The notes beneath the pieces were generated by a model. It searched no databases. It was not told the DNA's origin and worked only from the letters and a program-made list of their open reading frames with translations. The position numbers and the translations under genes are program-made. Of a DNA stretch of 64,000 nucleotides, positions 44,780 through 52,484 are shown piece by piece; within the stretch, counting starts at the first letter, position 1; each line of letters opens with the position of its first letter. The DNA comes from JAKANT01 sp035502095. GTDB lineage: Bacteria > Pseudomonadota > Gammaproteobacteria > Burkholderiales > Burkholderiaceae_F. Location of the stretch: positions 124,001 to 188,000 of the forward strand of contig DATJUX010000008.1 in assembly GCA_035502095.1 (NCBI GenBank), written 5' to 3'.

Positions 44780-45457
44780 ATGCGAAAGGGTGCATTGATC
44801 GTCGGCGCCGGCGCAGGCATCAGCGGCGCATTTGCACGCCTGCTCGCGCGTAACGGCTACGCGGTTGCGTTGGCTTCACGCAGCGGAGCAGGCCGGGCCA
44901 CCGAGGTGCCTGCGGCGCTGCGGATCGCCTGCGATGCGACCGTCCCGGAATCGGTCGCGGGCCTGTTCAAACGCCTGGATGCCGAGCTCCCACCGCTCGA
45001 CGTCGTGCTCTACAACCCGAGCGCGCGTGTGCGCGGCGCGTTGGTGGACCTTGATCCCGCGGACGTCAGGGCCGGTCTCGAGGTGACTGCATTCGGCGCG
45101 TTCCTGGTGGCGCAACAGGCGGTGCGCCGCTTGCTGGCACGCGGAAGCGGCAGCCTGCTTTTCACCGGCGCGTCGGCAAGCGTGAAAGGTTTCGCCGGTT
45201 CGGCGCCGTTCGCGATGGGGAAGTTCGCGCTGCGCGGCCTGGCGCAGAGCCTGGCGCGCGAGTTCGCGCCACGCAACATCCATGTCGCCCATTTTGTGAT
45301 CGACGGCGGGGTGCGCAGCGCCGAGCGCCCCGAGCCATCGCCCGACAGCTTCCTCGATCCCGACGCGATCGCGCAGGCCTACTGGAACGTCATCTGCCAG
45401 CCGCGCAGCGCGTGGAGCTGGGAACTCGAGCTCAGGCCGTGGGTGGAGAAGTTCTAG
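44780..45457 (+). CDS. SDR-fold protein with Phe in place of the catalytic Tyr
   Basis: A 225-residue short-chain dehydrogenase fold. The cofactor site is IVGAGAGISGAFA (residues 7-19) and the middle serine is in LLFTGASASVKG. Where YxxxK is expected the sequence is FAMGK (in SAPFAMGKFALRG), so the lysine is kept and the tyrosine is phenylalanine. Sequences with AMGKFALRGLAQS occur in an uncharacterised bacterial SDR group as I recall, so this may be a family trait. Normal ketoreductase chemistry is unlikely without the Tyr. It starts after a GAGGAGGGTGAC site and lies 33 bases behind the unknown protein. Confidence 0.82.
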   Translation: MRKGALIVGAGAGISGAFARLLARNGYAVALASRSGAGRATEVPAALRIACDATVPESVAGLFKRLDAELPPLDVVLYNPSARVRGALVDLDPADVRAGLEVTAFGAFLVAQQAVRRLLARGSGSLLFTGASASVKGFAGSAPFAMGKFALRGLAQSLAREFAPRNIHVAHFVIDGGVRSAERPEPSPDSFLDPDAIAQAYWNVICQPRSAWSWELELRPWVEKF

Positions 45458-45578
45458 TGCGTACGGCGGGAAAATCGGACGGGGACTTCGCGGATAGGAA
45501 TTTGTTGTCTCATCCGCGGCCAACCGCGGAAATCCGCGCCAGAGGTCCTTGTTCCTCTGCGGAAATGAGCAAGCGCAC

Positions 45579-47378
45579 CTACCCGAACGCTGTCGTTGCC
45601 AAACCCGCCAGACCGAGGCCGAGCGCCGCCAGCGCATCGCCGGCGATCAGCCCGCCGCCGATCAACGACGACGTGCTCATGTCCGCCGGCAGCGCGCCGG
45701 GTGCGGCGCGCTTCTTCGGCAGCGTGTCCATCACGCTCGAAGCGACGCCGCCCGCCGCGAACCACGCCGAGGTCGGCAGGTTCAGAAAGCCGCCGAACGA
45801 CGACGCATAGGGCGAGGGAAGCACGACGGCGTCGAGCAGGAAATCCACCCCGGAGCCGACTCTTCCGCTGCCGACGAAGCGTCCGTACGCGCCATTCGAT
45901 TTGATCGCCTTGCGCAGGATCTCCGTCGCCAACCCGAGCCCGATGCCGATCCAGATCGCGGTGCGCTGGTACGGCTTGTCGTCGGTGAGGCTGCGCAGGA
46001 CGCCGACGAACTTGTACGTCATGGTCGAAGCCCACTTTTCCGGCTGCTGGTCGGCAGGCAGTGACGTCTGGTCCAGCTGCAGCACCGGGTAGGCGCTCAT
46101 GAAGATCTTCGCGAAGACGACCGCCATGATCGCGCCCATCACGATGCCCGCCACCTGGAAGCGGAACTGGATGGTGCGGTTGGTGCCGAGGCGCCAGCCG
46201 GTCGAGCGGTCCTGCTGCATGTCGCAGGCCTCGCTGGTCGAGATCAGCAGGACACTCGCGGCGATGAGCCCGACCGCCGGCTCGCGCAGGCCGAGCGCCG
46301 CAAGCAGGATCACCGTCACCACGAACGCCGACGAAATCGGATTCTGGTCGACCATGCCGATCGAGATGCCGTTCACCAGCGCGAAGACGAAGACCAGCAG
46401 CACGGCGAAGACCAGGTATCCGAGCGGTGCCTGCAGCAACTGCGAGCCGACGACCACGACGGCGATGCCCCACCAAACCACCCAGGCAACCAGGCGCCGT
46501 GCGTTGACACGCTTCCAGTCCTCCTGTTCAGGCGCGGGCGCCTGCGCGGTGCGATGCCGCTGCCACGCGCGCAGGAGGATCAGCGAGACGTCGATCAGCG
46601 CGGCGCCCATGATCATTCCGAGCGCGATCAGGAACGTGATCTTGCGGAACGGCTCGCCCTGCTTGAGCCAGCCGATGGAAAGGAAATACGGCACCATCGC
46701 CCAGCTGACGAGCCCGCCCACGAGCGCGGCGATGCCGATGCGCGCGCCGACGATCATGCCGGCGCCGAACGTCGACGTCGAAAGTTCGATCGCGCCGAGC
46801 AGCGCGGACTTCGCCGCGGCGACGCCGCCCGCCAATCCGGCCGCCATGCCGCCGAACAGGCGCCCCACGGAATACTTGAGCAGCACCGGATCAGTGAGCG
46901 CGCGCAGGATATTCGCGACGGCGAGTCCGGACGGAAACGTGAGCTGCAGCCGGTCGACCAGGATCGGCGTGTAGAGCATGCCCACGCCGACGCCGAACAT
47001 GCCGATGCACAACATGTAGACGACGAGGTGCCACGCAGGCGGTTGCGGCAGGCCGAGCCAAGCCATCGCCTGGATCACGACCGCCATCCCGCTCATGCCG
47101 GCGACCGACGCGGCGGTGGTCTGGATGTAGTTAGCGCCATGCTTGCCCTGCGCGCCGTAGCCGAGCGTGACCGCCGACCCGAGGATGCCCGCGAGCACCT
47201 GGCCGCCGACGAAGAAGCCAAGCGAGAAATTCATGAACGACGCGGCGACGCCGCCCAGCGGGCCGAGCACGAGGATGCCGACCGCGGCAAGCAGGGCGTA
47301 GTACTTCCAGGTTCCGGGAACTGGAAGCCAGTTCCAGCGCCGGGCGGAATCGAGGGCGGAGACGGGAGTCGAGGTCAT
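45579..47378 (-). CDS. OPT-family oligopeptide transporter
   Basis: An inner-membrane protein of 599 residues (start at 47378, MTSTPVSALD; an in-frame ATG at 47384 adds two residues). It has about 14 hydrophobic segments of the oligopeptide/yellow-stripe (OPT/YSL) family. Recognisable parts are GGVAASFMNFSLGFFVGGQV, LYTPILVDRLQLTFPSGLAV, and NRTIQFRFQVAGIVMG near residue 400. OPT proteins import small peptides or metal chelates with protons. The C-terminus is glycine/alanine-rich, and the gene is convergent with the SDR gene across 121 bases that contain several short inverted CCGCGG-type repeats. Confidence 0.88.
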   Translation of the reverse strand: MTSTPVSALDSARRWNWLPVPGTWKYYALLAAVGILVLGPLGGVAASFMNFSLGFFVGGQVLAGILGSAVTLGYGAQGKHGANYIQTTAASVAGMSGMAVVIQAMAWLGLPQPPAWHLVVYMLCIGMFGVGVGMLYTPILVDRLQLTFPSGLAVANILRALTDPVLLKYSVGRLFGGMAAGLAGGVAAAKSALLGAIELSTSTFGAGMIVGARIGIAALVGGLVSWAMVPYFLSIGWLKQGEPFRKITFLIALGMIMGAALIDVSLILLRAWQRHRTAQAPAPEQEDWKRVNARRLVAWVVWWGIAVVVVGSQLLQAPLGYLVFAVLLVFVFALVNGISIGMVDQNPISSAFVVTVILLAALGLREPAVGLIAASVLLISTSEACDMQQDRSTGWRLGTNRTIQFRFQVAGIVMGAIMAVVFAKIFMSAYPVLQLDQTSLPADQQPEKWASTMTYKFVGVLRSLTDDKPYQRTAIWIGIGLGLATEILRKAIKSNGAYGRFVGSGRVGSGVDFLLDAVVLPSPYASSFGGFLNLPTSAWFAAGGVASSVMDTLPKKRAAPGALPADMSTSSLIGGGLIAGDALAALGLGLAGLATTAFG

Positions 47379-47495
47379 GCCCACACGCTACTACCGGTGC
47401 GCGCGCGACTCCAGCGAAGCGCGTGGCGACTTGCAATCCGCTTGCAGCGGCCGCGGCGCGGTATCGTTCGCGGCCGCTTCCCGGGAGGCCCTGCC

Positions 47496-48446
47496 ATGCT
47501 CGACCCGCAAGCCAAGGCGTATCTCGATCTGCTCGCCACCATCGGTGCTCCGCCGCTGCACTCGCTGCAGGCGCCCCAGGCGCGCCTCGCCTACAAGAAG
47601 GCACGCGCGCTGGCCCAGCCGGAGCCGCCGCAGGTTGCACGCGTGGAGGCCCTTGCCGCTACGGGTCCCGCCGGCCCGATTCCGCTGCGGACCTACCGGC
47701 CTTTGGACAGCCGGGATGGCGAGGCGCTGCCGGTTCTCGTCTTCATGCATGGCGGCGGCTGGACCATCGGCGACCTCGACACGCACGACGTGCCGTGTCG
47801 CGAGATCTGCAATCGCGCGCGTTGCGCCGTGATTTCGATCGACTACCGCCTCGCGCCGGAACATCGATTCCCGGCCGCGGTGGAGGACACCATCGCTGCC
47901 GTACGTTGGATCGCCGCCAATGCGGCGCGACTTTCGATCGATGCGCGCCGCATCGCGGTCGGCGGCGATAGCGCCGGAGGAAACCTCGCGGCCGTCGCAG
48001 CCCTGACGTTGCGCGATGGCGGCGGACCGCCGCTCGCCGTGCAGCTCCTGATCTACCCGGCGACCGACTTTCGCGCCAACACGCCGTCGCACGCACAAAA
48101 CGGCAGCGGCTACCTGCTGACGCGAGAGGCGATCGACTACTTCACCAACAGCTACCTCAACGGCCCGGGCGACATCGCGGATTGGCGTGCGTCGCCCGCG
48201 CTGGCGCAGTCGTTTCGCGGCCTGCCGCCGGCGTTCGTGCTGACCGCGGGCTACGACCCGTTGCGCGACGAGGGAGCGCAGTATGCGCAGCTGCTGCGCG
48301 AGGCCGGGGTTGCGGTCGAATACGTCTGCTTCGAAGCGCAGATCCACGGCTTCATCACGATGAGCAAGGTCATCGATGCCGCGGGGGTCGCGTTCGAACG
48401 CTGCGCAGGCGCACTGAGGCGGGCGTTCGGCGACGGGGCACGATGA
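47496..48446 (+). CDS. HSL-type esterase/lipase (alpha/beta hydrolase)
   Basis: A 316-residue esterase of the hormone-sensitive-lipase family. The oxyanion motif is HGGGW (residues 85-89) and the nucleophile motif is GDSAGG with S159. The acid and base are likely the Asp in GYDPLRDEGAQY and the His in EAQIHGFITM. No signal peptide, so cytoplasmic. Its stop overlaps the ATG of the MFS gene (ATGA), suggesting that the transporter imports or exports the ester or its product. Confidence 0.92.
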   Translation: MLDPQAKAYLDLLATIGAPPLHSLQAPQARLAYKKARALAQPEPPQVARVEALAATGPAGPIPLRTYRPLDSRDGEALPVLVFMHGGGWTIGDLDTHDVPCREICNRARCAVISIDYRLAPEHRFPAAVEDTIAAVRWIAANAARLSIDARRIAVGGDSAGGNLAAVAALTLRDGGGPPLAVQLLIYPATDFRANTPSHAQNGSGYLLTREAIDYFTNSYLNGPGDIADWRASPALAQSFRGLPPAFVLTAGYDPLRDEGAQYAQLLREAGVAVEYVCFEAQIHGFITMSKVIDAAGVAFERCAGALRRAFGDGAR

Positions 48447-49750
48447 CTGCCGGCGCCGCCTCGACGGATCTCATCGATTCCCGCTACGCTTGGACGCGGC
48501 TGGCCGCGGCCGTCGTGCTGGCGGCCTTCGGCGGCGTCGGCATGTGGTCGGTGGTCGTCGCGCTGCCGACGGTGCAGGCGGAGTTCGGCCTCGCCCGTGG
48601 CGAGGCGTCGGTGCCCTACACGCTGACCATGGTCGGGTTCGCACTGGGCGGCGTGATGATGGGGCGCCTGGCGGATCAGCACGGCATCTTCGTCCCGCTT
48701 CTGGTCGGGACGCTCGGGCTCGCGCTCGGGTACGTCATGGCGGGAACCGCCGGCAGCTTCGCGCAATTCGCGCTCGCGCACTGCGTGCTGATCGCGTTCG
48801 CCGGCAGCTCCGCGATGTTCGGTCCGCTGATTGCCGATTCGTCGCTGTGGTTCGTACGCCGCAGAGGCATGGCGGTCGCGATCTGCGCCGCCGGGAATTA
48901 CGTCGCGGGAACGATCTGGCCGCCGATCGTGCAGCACTTCATCGAGACCGCCGGCTGGCGTGCGACCCACGTCGGCATCGGCATCGCCTGCCTGGTCGGG
49001 ATGCTTCCTCTTGTGCTCGTCCTGCGCCGCCGCGCGCCGCGCATCAAGCTTGCCGCGGCCCCGGGCGCTTCGAATCGGGGTGCGGTGCCATTGCGCCCGC
49101 AGGATCTGGGCGTCTCGTCATTCGCGCTGCAGTCGCTCCTGGTGCTGGCCGCGATCGCCTGTTGTGTCGCGATGTCCATGCCCCAGGTGCACATCGTCGC
49201 GTACTGCGCGGACCTGGGTTACGGCGCCGCGCGCGGCGCGGAGATGCTCTCGCTGATGCTCGGGTGCGGCATCGTGAGCCGGCTTGCTTCGGGCTGGATC
49301 GCCGATCGCATCGGCGGGCTCGCGACGCTATTGCTCGGTTCGGTCCTGCAAGGCGTCGCGTTGCTGCTTTTCGTGCCGTTCGACGGGCTGACATCGCTGT
49401 ATGTGATCGCGGCGCTGTTCGGCCTGTTCCAGGGCGGCATCGTCCCCTCCTACGCGATCATCGTGCGGGAGTATTTCTCGCCGTTCGAAGCGGGGATGCG
49501 GGTCGGCACGGTACTGATGGCCTCGCTTGGCGGCATGGCGCTCGGCGGCTGGCTGTCCGGCGTGGTGTTCGATCTCACCGGGTCGTACCGCGCCGCGTTC
49601 GTCAACGGAATCGGCTGGAACCTGCTCAACGTATCGATCGTGTTGTGGCTGCTGCGCCGGCGGCACGCTGCGCAGCTTGCGGGCACGCGAGAGCGAAAAA
49701 ATGGGCCGGCGGCGATCGCCGACCGGCCCCTTGCCTCGCCGGGTGACTAG
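48443..49750 (+). CDS. MFS transporter
   Basis: A 435-residue major facilitator with 12 predicted membrane segments. The conserved loop 2-3 motif is GRLADQHGIF, and the repeat in the second half is ASGWIADRIGGL. The N-terminal sequence (FGGVGMWSVVVALPTVQAEF) is typical of the monocarboxylate or oxalate/formate-type MFS branches. It is coupled to the esterase gene by an ATGA overlap. The last codons run through a hairpin that serves the opposite strand (49696-49729). Confidence 0.87.
   Translation: MTAGAASTDLIDSRYAWTRLAAAVVLAAFGGVGMWSVVVALPTVQAEFGLARGEASVPYTLTMVGFALGGVMMGRLADQHGIFVPLLVGTLGLALGYVMAGTAGSFAQFALAHCVLIAFAGSSAMFGPLIADSSLWFVRRRGMAVAICAAGNYVAGTIWPPIVQHFIETAGWRATHVGIGIACLVGMLPLVLVLRRRAPRIKLAAAPGASNRGAVPLRPQDLGVSSFALQSLLVLAAIACCVAMSMPQVHIVAYCADLGYGAARGAEMLSLMLGCGIVSRLASGWIADRIGGLATLLLGSVLQGVALLLFVPFDGLTSLYVIAALFGLFQGGIVPSYAIIVREYFSPFEAGMRVGTVLMASLGGMALGGWLSGVVFDLTGSYRAAFVNGIGWNLLNVSIVLWLLRRRHAAQLAGTRERKNGPAAIADRPLASPGD
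49696..49729 (-). terminator. Terminator of the small minus-strand genes, inside the MFS 3' end
   Basis: GGGCCGG (49703-49709) pairs with CCGGCCC (49723-49729) and the inside contains CGGCGATCGCCG, itself a palindrome. On the minus strand the stem is followed by TTTTTT (AAAAAA at 49696-49701). It lies 18 bases after the stop of the minus-strand gene at 49747. The geometry is that of a rho-independent terminator although it also encodes the MFS tail. Confidence 0.75.
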
Positions 49751-49986
49751 AGCCGGTCGATGCCCTCCAGCACGCCCACGAGCCGTCCATCCTCGTACAC
49801 GGCGCCGTAGCGTCGGTCGCCGACTTCGAGGCACGCCACCTCGACACGCTCAGACCGCTTCGCCGTCTCGAGGCGGGCGCGGACAATCAGAGGCGCCAGG
49901 GCGCCGCCGACGGCCATCAGGCTCATGATGGCCAGGCGTCGCACACCGAGACCTCCGAGCAGAACTGGTTCCAGGGGTAGCCACAT
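49747..49986 (-). CDS. Small single-span protein of unknown function
   Basis: A 79-residue protein with one hydrophobic segment (LAIMSLMAVGGALAPLIV, residues about 18-35) and a C-terminal beta-like part (ACLEVGDRRYGAVYEDGRLV). I know no family. The ATG at 49986 lies 46 bases after the end of the tiny gene at 50033-50131 on the same strand. A strong terminator lies just after its stop. The stop lies four bases into the end of the MFS gene. It could be an envelope accessory protein, but no evidence is available. Confidence 0.5.
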   Translation of the reverse strand: MWLPLEPVLLGGLGVRRLAIMSLMAVGGALAPLIVRARLETAKRSERVEVACLEVGDRRYGAVYEDGRLVGVLEGIDRL

Positions 49987-50032
49987 GGCGAAGTCCTATC
50001 GGGTTGTGCGCAGCGCTTCGCGCCGCACGAAT

Positions 50033-50131
50033 TCAGGTGCTTTTCAGTGCCTCCAATTCCTCGCGGCGAAAGCGCGCTGCCGCCACCTGCGGATGGCGGG
50101 GCTCCAGCACGATCGATCGGGTCTTTTTCAT
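50033..50131 (-). CDS. Very small basic protein (32 residues)
   Basis: A short gene with AAGGAAC before its ATG at 50131 and a TGA at 50033. The peptide starts MKKTRSIVLEPRHP, continues with VAAARFRREELEA, and has a net positive charge. I do not recognise it; basic 30-residue proteins of this sort are often ribosome- or membrane-associated or unannotated. It is followed on the same strand by the 79-residue gene and a good terminator, which supports a transcribed unit. Between 50132 and 50403 (272 bases) I see no gene I can support. Confidence 0.4.
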   Translation of the reverse strand: MKKTRSIVLEPRHPQVAAARFRREELEALKST

Positions 50132-50403
50132 GCTCGGTTCCTTTCGCGCCCGCGGCGTGTACCCAAGACGGCAACGGGAAACAAAACAGGACAGGACTGC
50201 GGCAAGAACAAAACGGCCCGGGCGATCGGCTCGACGCGGGCCGGTGTCGCTGATGCGTCGACTTATCGCGTCGGTGCCGTCGGGATGAGATCGAGCAGGT
50301 GGGCATGACCGAAACTCCGGCCGACCTGCGTCGGTATCCGTGCGCTGAGGAGATTCGTCACGTCGCCTGGGATCGCCTGCCGCCTTGACCGTGCGCTCCA
50401 GGC

Positions 50404-51060
50404 TCAGACCTTGCGCGTTGCCGCCGCCGGGCGCGCGAGCGCGGCGGCGAGTTGACGCTCGTCGATCGCGTTGCCGGCCGCGCGCCTGAGCAGGGCGTCG
50501 ATGCGGTCGGCGCCCCAGAAGATTTCCCCCTCGATCAGGAACGTGGGAACGCCGAAGATGCCCGCGGCAACCGCCGCGCTGGTCTGCGCCGCCAGGCGTT
50601 CCTTGACGGCGGGATCGTCGGCCGCGCGCGAAAGTGCGTCGCCGTCGAGGTCGTTTTCCACGGCGATCCGCAACAGCTGATCCGCGGCGGTGATGTCCAG
50701 TCCTTGGCGCCACGCTGCGTCCATCAGGGCGAGGCCGAAGCGCCGCCGCGCGTCAGGATCGTCGACGGCAATGCACATGCGCAGTGCGCGCAGCGGATTG
50801 AACGGGTGCGCGGGCGGCCCGGTCATGCGCACGCCGAATGCGGACGCCTGGCGCATCACGTCACGAAAGGTGTAGGCGCGCTTGGCCGGGACTTCCGCCG
50901 GGCCCTTGGTCCCGTGCGCGGCCAGCAATCCGGCGAACAGCACCGGCTTGAAGTCAACCTGCACGCCGGCCTCGTCGAGGCGGGCGACCTGCAGTCCCGC
51001 GAGCCACGCATAGGGGCTGATCGGGTCGAAGTAGAAAGCCGCCGGAGGTCGAACAGACAT
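50404..51060 (-). CDS. 2-Hydroxychromene-2-carboxylate isomerase-like (DsbA-fold) protein
   Basis: A 218-residue thioredoxin-fold protein of the kappa GST/NahD family. FYFDPISPYAWLAG (residues 9-22) carries the catalytic serine (S in ISPY) that binds glutathione. AAGIFGVPTFLIEGEIFWGAD with a cis-proline in VPTF is typical of the second half. In naphthalene catabolism the enzyme isomerises 2-hydroxychromene-2-carboxylate using glutathione. No other naphthalene gene is nearby, so the real substrate may differ. The start at 51060 (MSVRPP) is preferred because the longer frame adds an unusual histidine-rich extension. Confidence 0.88.
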   Translation of the reverse strand: MSVRPPAAFYFDPISPYAWLAGLQVARLDEAGVQVDFKPVLFAGLLAAHGTKGPAEVPAKRAYTFRDVMRQASAFGVRMTGPPAHPFNPLRALRMCIAVDDPDARRRFGLALMDAAWRQGLDITAADQLLRIAVENDLDGDALSRAADDPAVKERLAAQTSAAVAAGIFGVPTFLIEGEIFWGADRIDALLRRAAGNAIDERQLAAALARPAAATRKV

Positions 51061-51224
51061 GGCTCGAAGGACACGGATGTGGCGGACATATTGCCCGACG
51101 TCGTGCATACGCCGATCCCCGCAATCGGGAATTGCCGCGCGGACGTCGCACAGGGGACAACTGCTTGGCGTATGGTTGTCCTGCGTGCGCCGGGAGGCGC
51201 AGCACGAGCAACGGGAGAAAGACG

Positions 51225-52235
51225 ATGCGCGGCTGGCTACGCAAGTCCATCCTGTTCCTGGGCGTCATCGCCTTCGGCGGCGTGGTGCTGGCGCAGGGCA
51301 CTGCCGGCAGCGCCGAGGATGCCACTGCGCAGGCGCTGGTCGATGCGGTGGTTTTCGTAGAAACGACCGTGCTGCCCGATGCCCGTTCGATCGACATTCT
51401 CGGGCGCGAACGTGCGGGCTCAGGAGTCGTGATCGATGCGCGCGGCTATGTGCTGACCATCGGCTACCTGGTGATGGAAGCCGAGTCGATTTCGGTCACC
51501 AACAATGCCGATCGTACGGTCCCGGCGGCGCTCGTCGCGTACGACCATGCGACGGGCTTCGCGCTGCTCAAGCTGCTGGCGCCGCTCGATGCGCAGCCGA
51601 TGGCCTTGGGCGACTCGAGCGCCGTGCGCGAGCGCGAAGTCGTGATGGTGCTGCCGTTCGGGGGACGTGAAGCGGCGCAGCTCGAGCGCGTGGTTTCGAA
51701 GCGGCCGTTTACCGGCAGCTGGGAATACATGCTCGACGAAGCGATCTTCGTCGCGCCGCAGACGCGGCGGTTTGCCGGCGCCGCGCTGATCGGCCGCGAC
51801 CGCAGGCTGATCGGCCTGGGGTCGCTCGGAGTCGGAGACGCCATGGGCGACGGCGGTGCCGTGCCCGGCAACATGTTCGTGCCGATCAACATCCTGAAGC
51901 CCATCCTGGCCGACATGATCGCCGATGGCAAGCGCAAGGGCGGCGGCCGGCCGTGGCTCGGCATGGCCACGCAACAGGTTCACGGCATGCTGGTCGTGAC
52001 CCGGGTCAGCCCCGAGGGTCCCGCGGCGAGCGCGGGCATCGAGCCCGGCGACGTGGTGATCGGCGTCTCGAGCGCGGTCGTGCACACGCAATCCGAGATG
52101 TATCGCAAGGTCTGGGGGCTCGGCGACGCCGGCATCAAGGTGCCGCTATGGGTCAGGCGCGGCGCCACCGTGCGTGAAGTGGTCGTGGATTCGATCGAGC
52201 GCACTGCGTACTTCCGTCAACCGACTCTGCAATGA
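51225..52235 (+). CDS. Exported HtrA-like pseudoprotease (S1C fold with lost catalytic triad)
   Basis: A 336-residue protein with a signal peptide (residues 1 to about 24, ending VVLAQG), a trypsin-like S1C fold and a C-terminal PDZ domain (ASAGIEPGDVVIGVS). Compared with the intact S1C protease in this window, the His position (SHVV) reads GYLV (Y81), the Asp position (DTDLA) reads ATGFA (G111), and the Ser site (GNSGGP) reads RFAGAA (A184). All three catalytic residues are absent, so it is not a protease. It probably binds peptides or scaffolds in the periplasm. The ribosome site GGGAGA precedes the ATG. Confidence 0.88.
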   Translation: MRGWLRKSILFLGVIAFGGVVLAQGTAGSAEDATAQALVDAVVFVETTVLPDARSIDILGRERAGSGVVIDARGYVLTIGYLVMEAESISVTNNADRTVPAALVAYDHATGFALLKLLAPLDAQPMALGDSSAVREREVVMVLPFGGREAAQLERVVSKRPFTGSWEYMLDEAIFVAPQTRRFAGAALIGRDRRLIGLGSLGVGDAMGDGGAVPGNMFVPINILKPILADMIADGKRKGGGRPWLGMATQQVHGMLVVTRVSPEGPAASAGIEPGDVVIGVSSAVVHTQSEMYRKVWGLGDAGIKVPLWVRRGATVREVVVDSIERTAYFRQPTLQ

Positions 52236-52400
52236 ATGCCCGTCAGGGTGCGCTCGCCGCGCCGGCACTGCGGCGCGGCGGCGCGCCTGGATCCTGTTGC
52301 ATCGCTGGCTCGGTATTGGCATCGGCGTGTGGTTCGCGCTGGTCGGCGCGACCGGCGCCGCCGTTCCGGCCAACCCTGCCGCTGTTCGTGAGCATCGGGC
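52232..52400 (+). pseudogene. PepSY-associated membrane protein remnant
   Basis: An ATG overlaps the stop of the previous gene (ATGA), as expected for an operon partner. In a shifted frame shortly after it is RRAWILLHRWLGIGIGVWFA followed by LVGATGA, which matches the N-terminal helix of PepSY-associated TM proteins (HRWLG, FALVG.TG). The frame changes within the GC-rich run near 52270 and the sequence loses all similarity after about 52365. A full gene would need some 400-500 codons, so this is a remnant or a truncated start. Boundaries are approximate. Confidence 0.45.
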
Positions 52401-52484
52401 TTGCCGACAGCAACTTCAACGCCAAGCCTGCATTGGCGTCATGGGACAGCCTGTTCGCGCGCGTGCGCGTGGCCTGAGCGCCGC

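Noticed and set aside
45458..45578. CCGCGG-rich inverted repeats as a mobile element or riboswitch
   Set aside because: Short repeats in a 121-base convergent spacer with no transposase, target duplication or known RNA pattern; probably a terminator-like region.
50305..50388. 27-codon plus-strand frame in the 272-base gap
   Set aside because: It has an ATG and a stop but no clear ribosome site, no recognisable sequence and no neighbour coupling.
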